A DNA stretch of 5,449 bases, taken from Chromatiales bacterium. GTDB lineage: Bacteria > Pseudomonadota > Gammaproteobacteria > UBA6429 > Thiohalophilaceae. The position numbers and the translations under genes are program-made. Positions within the stretch are counted from its first letter, which is position 1, and every line of letters begins with the position of its first letter. The notes below the pieces were generated by a model. The model ran no database searches and was not told the origin of the DNA. It saw only the letters and a list, made by a program, of their open reading frames with translations. The DNA lies in assembly GCA_027057985.1 (NCBI GenBank), contig JALUTJ010000172.1:1-5449 (forward strand), read 5' to 3'. This document shows, piece after piece, positions 4,983-5,449 of the stretch.

Positions 4983-5449
4983 TTAGAATTCACCGCTTGC
5001 TCCACGTTGCATAATATCGAGAATGATTTTTTTCACACTCAGCGCTTCTTTTTTCAATGCCGCTGGCAACGGTTCACCACCATAAATCATCAGGTCCATA
5101 TTCAGTGAGTACAACCAGAGCTTACCCTGCCTGTCCTTTACCAGGCTGACCCGGCAAGGCAGATAGGCAGAATAGGCATCACTATAGGAAACCATCTTTG
5201 CTGCCGTGAGCGCATTACAGAACATGTATATCTTCAAGAAACGGAATGGCTTACCCGTCATGGCCTCTACCTGCTTGTACAGGGGTAACTCACCAACATT
5301 TTTTATATTGTGTTCATTGGCAACGGATTTCATGACTTCTTCAACATCATCAGGTGTCAATCCTTCAGCTACCTGTTTTTTCCATACCGTTGCCTCGACC
5401 GCACTGCCTTTACTTAATATATCTGCAGCCAGGTTACGATAGGTTGAAA
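4983..5449 (-). CDS. DUF302-family protein, C-terminal part (N-terminus outside window)
   Basis: The frame is open from the window edge (first full codon at 5447) to the TAA at 4983-4985, giving 154 residues. The DUF302 core is recognisable in FRFLKIYMFCNALTAAK, with the Cys-Asn pair typical of the family's GACNP-like segment. SAYLPCRVSLV matches its LLLPCNVVV-like segment, and WLYSLNMDLMI follows as the last strand. Two cysteines (in FCNA and LPCR) are at the family's usual places; whether they bind a metal or haem or are redox-active is unknown. The family's function is not established. A region of about 60 residues before the core (VEATVWKKQVAEGLTPDDVE onward) is probably helical. A TTG at 5360 is an internal Leu codon, not a convincing start, because the frame continues upstream with good protein-like sequence. 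The gene probably leads an operon with the two-helix membrane protein downstream. Confidence 0.8.
   Translation of the reverse strand, partial: STYRNLAADILSKGSAVEATVWKKQVAEGLTPDDVEEVMKSVANEHNIKNVGELPLYKQVEAMTGKPFRFLKIYMFCNALTAAKMVSYSDAYSAYLPCRVSLVKDRQGKLWLYSLNMDLMIYGGEPLPAALKKEALSVKKIILDIMQRGASGEF

Noticed and set aside
5358..5360. TTG at 5360 as the start of the DUF302 gene
   Set aside because: The same frame stays open with protein-like sequence (YRNLAADILSKGSAVEATVW) to the window edge, so the true start is outside the window.

Overview
The window looks like core chromosome of a gammaproteobacterium. The best clues are the proteins (isoleucyl-tRNA synthetase, RibF, MurJ and S20 all align closely, as remembered, with the Escherichia/Pseudomonas versions) and the gene order: murJ, ribF and ileS run leftward, with rpsT divergent from murJ. 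Ribosomal protein S20 starts at a TTG codon, as it does in E. coli. The repeat-rich gap between murJ and ribF resembles intergenic repeats I associate with environmental, sulfur-oxidizing-type gammaproteobacteria, but that is an impression and not proof of taxonomy.

Layout, left to right. Bases 1-785 (minus) hold the first 261 codons of ileS. A short gap contains a perfect 8-bp palindrome. ribF (843-1772, minus) encodes the bifunctional riboflavin kinase/FAD synthetase. The 385-bp gap 1773-2157 has no convincing gene. It holds a probable ribF promoter and a dense series of palindromes and short repeats. murJ (2158-3723, minus) encodes the lipid II flippase but carries a single in-frame TAG at codon 179, with no shift of frame before or after it. 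A 201-bp divergent promoter region separates murJ from rpsT (3925-4185, plus). A bidirectional terminator at 4215-4246 separates rpsT from a converging pair of minus-strand genes: an unrecognised two-helix membrane protein (4260-4970) and the C-terminal part of a DUF302-family protein (4983 to the window edge).

Function. Most of the window is housekeeping: translation (ileS, rpsT), flavin cofactor synthesis (ribF) and peptidoglycan precursor export (murJ). The DUF302/membrane-protein pair is the only accessory module; the genes are 12 bp apart and probably co-transcribed. No mobile-element gene, CRISPR array, tRNA or rRNA was seen. The two points that most deserve a check are the amber codon in an otherwise intact essential gene and the mosaic of intergenic repeats between murJ and ribF.
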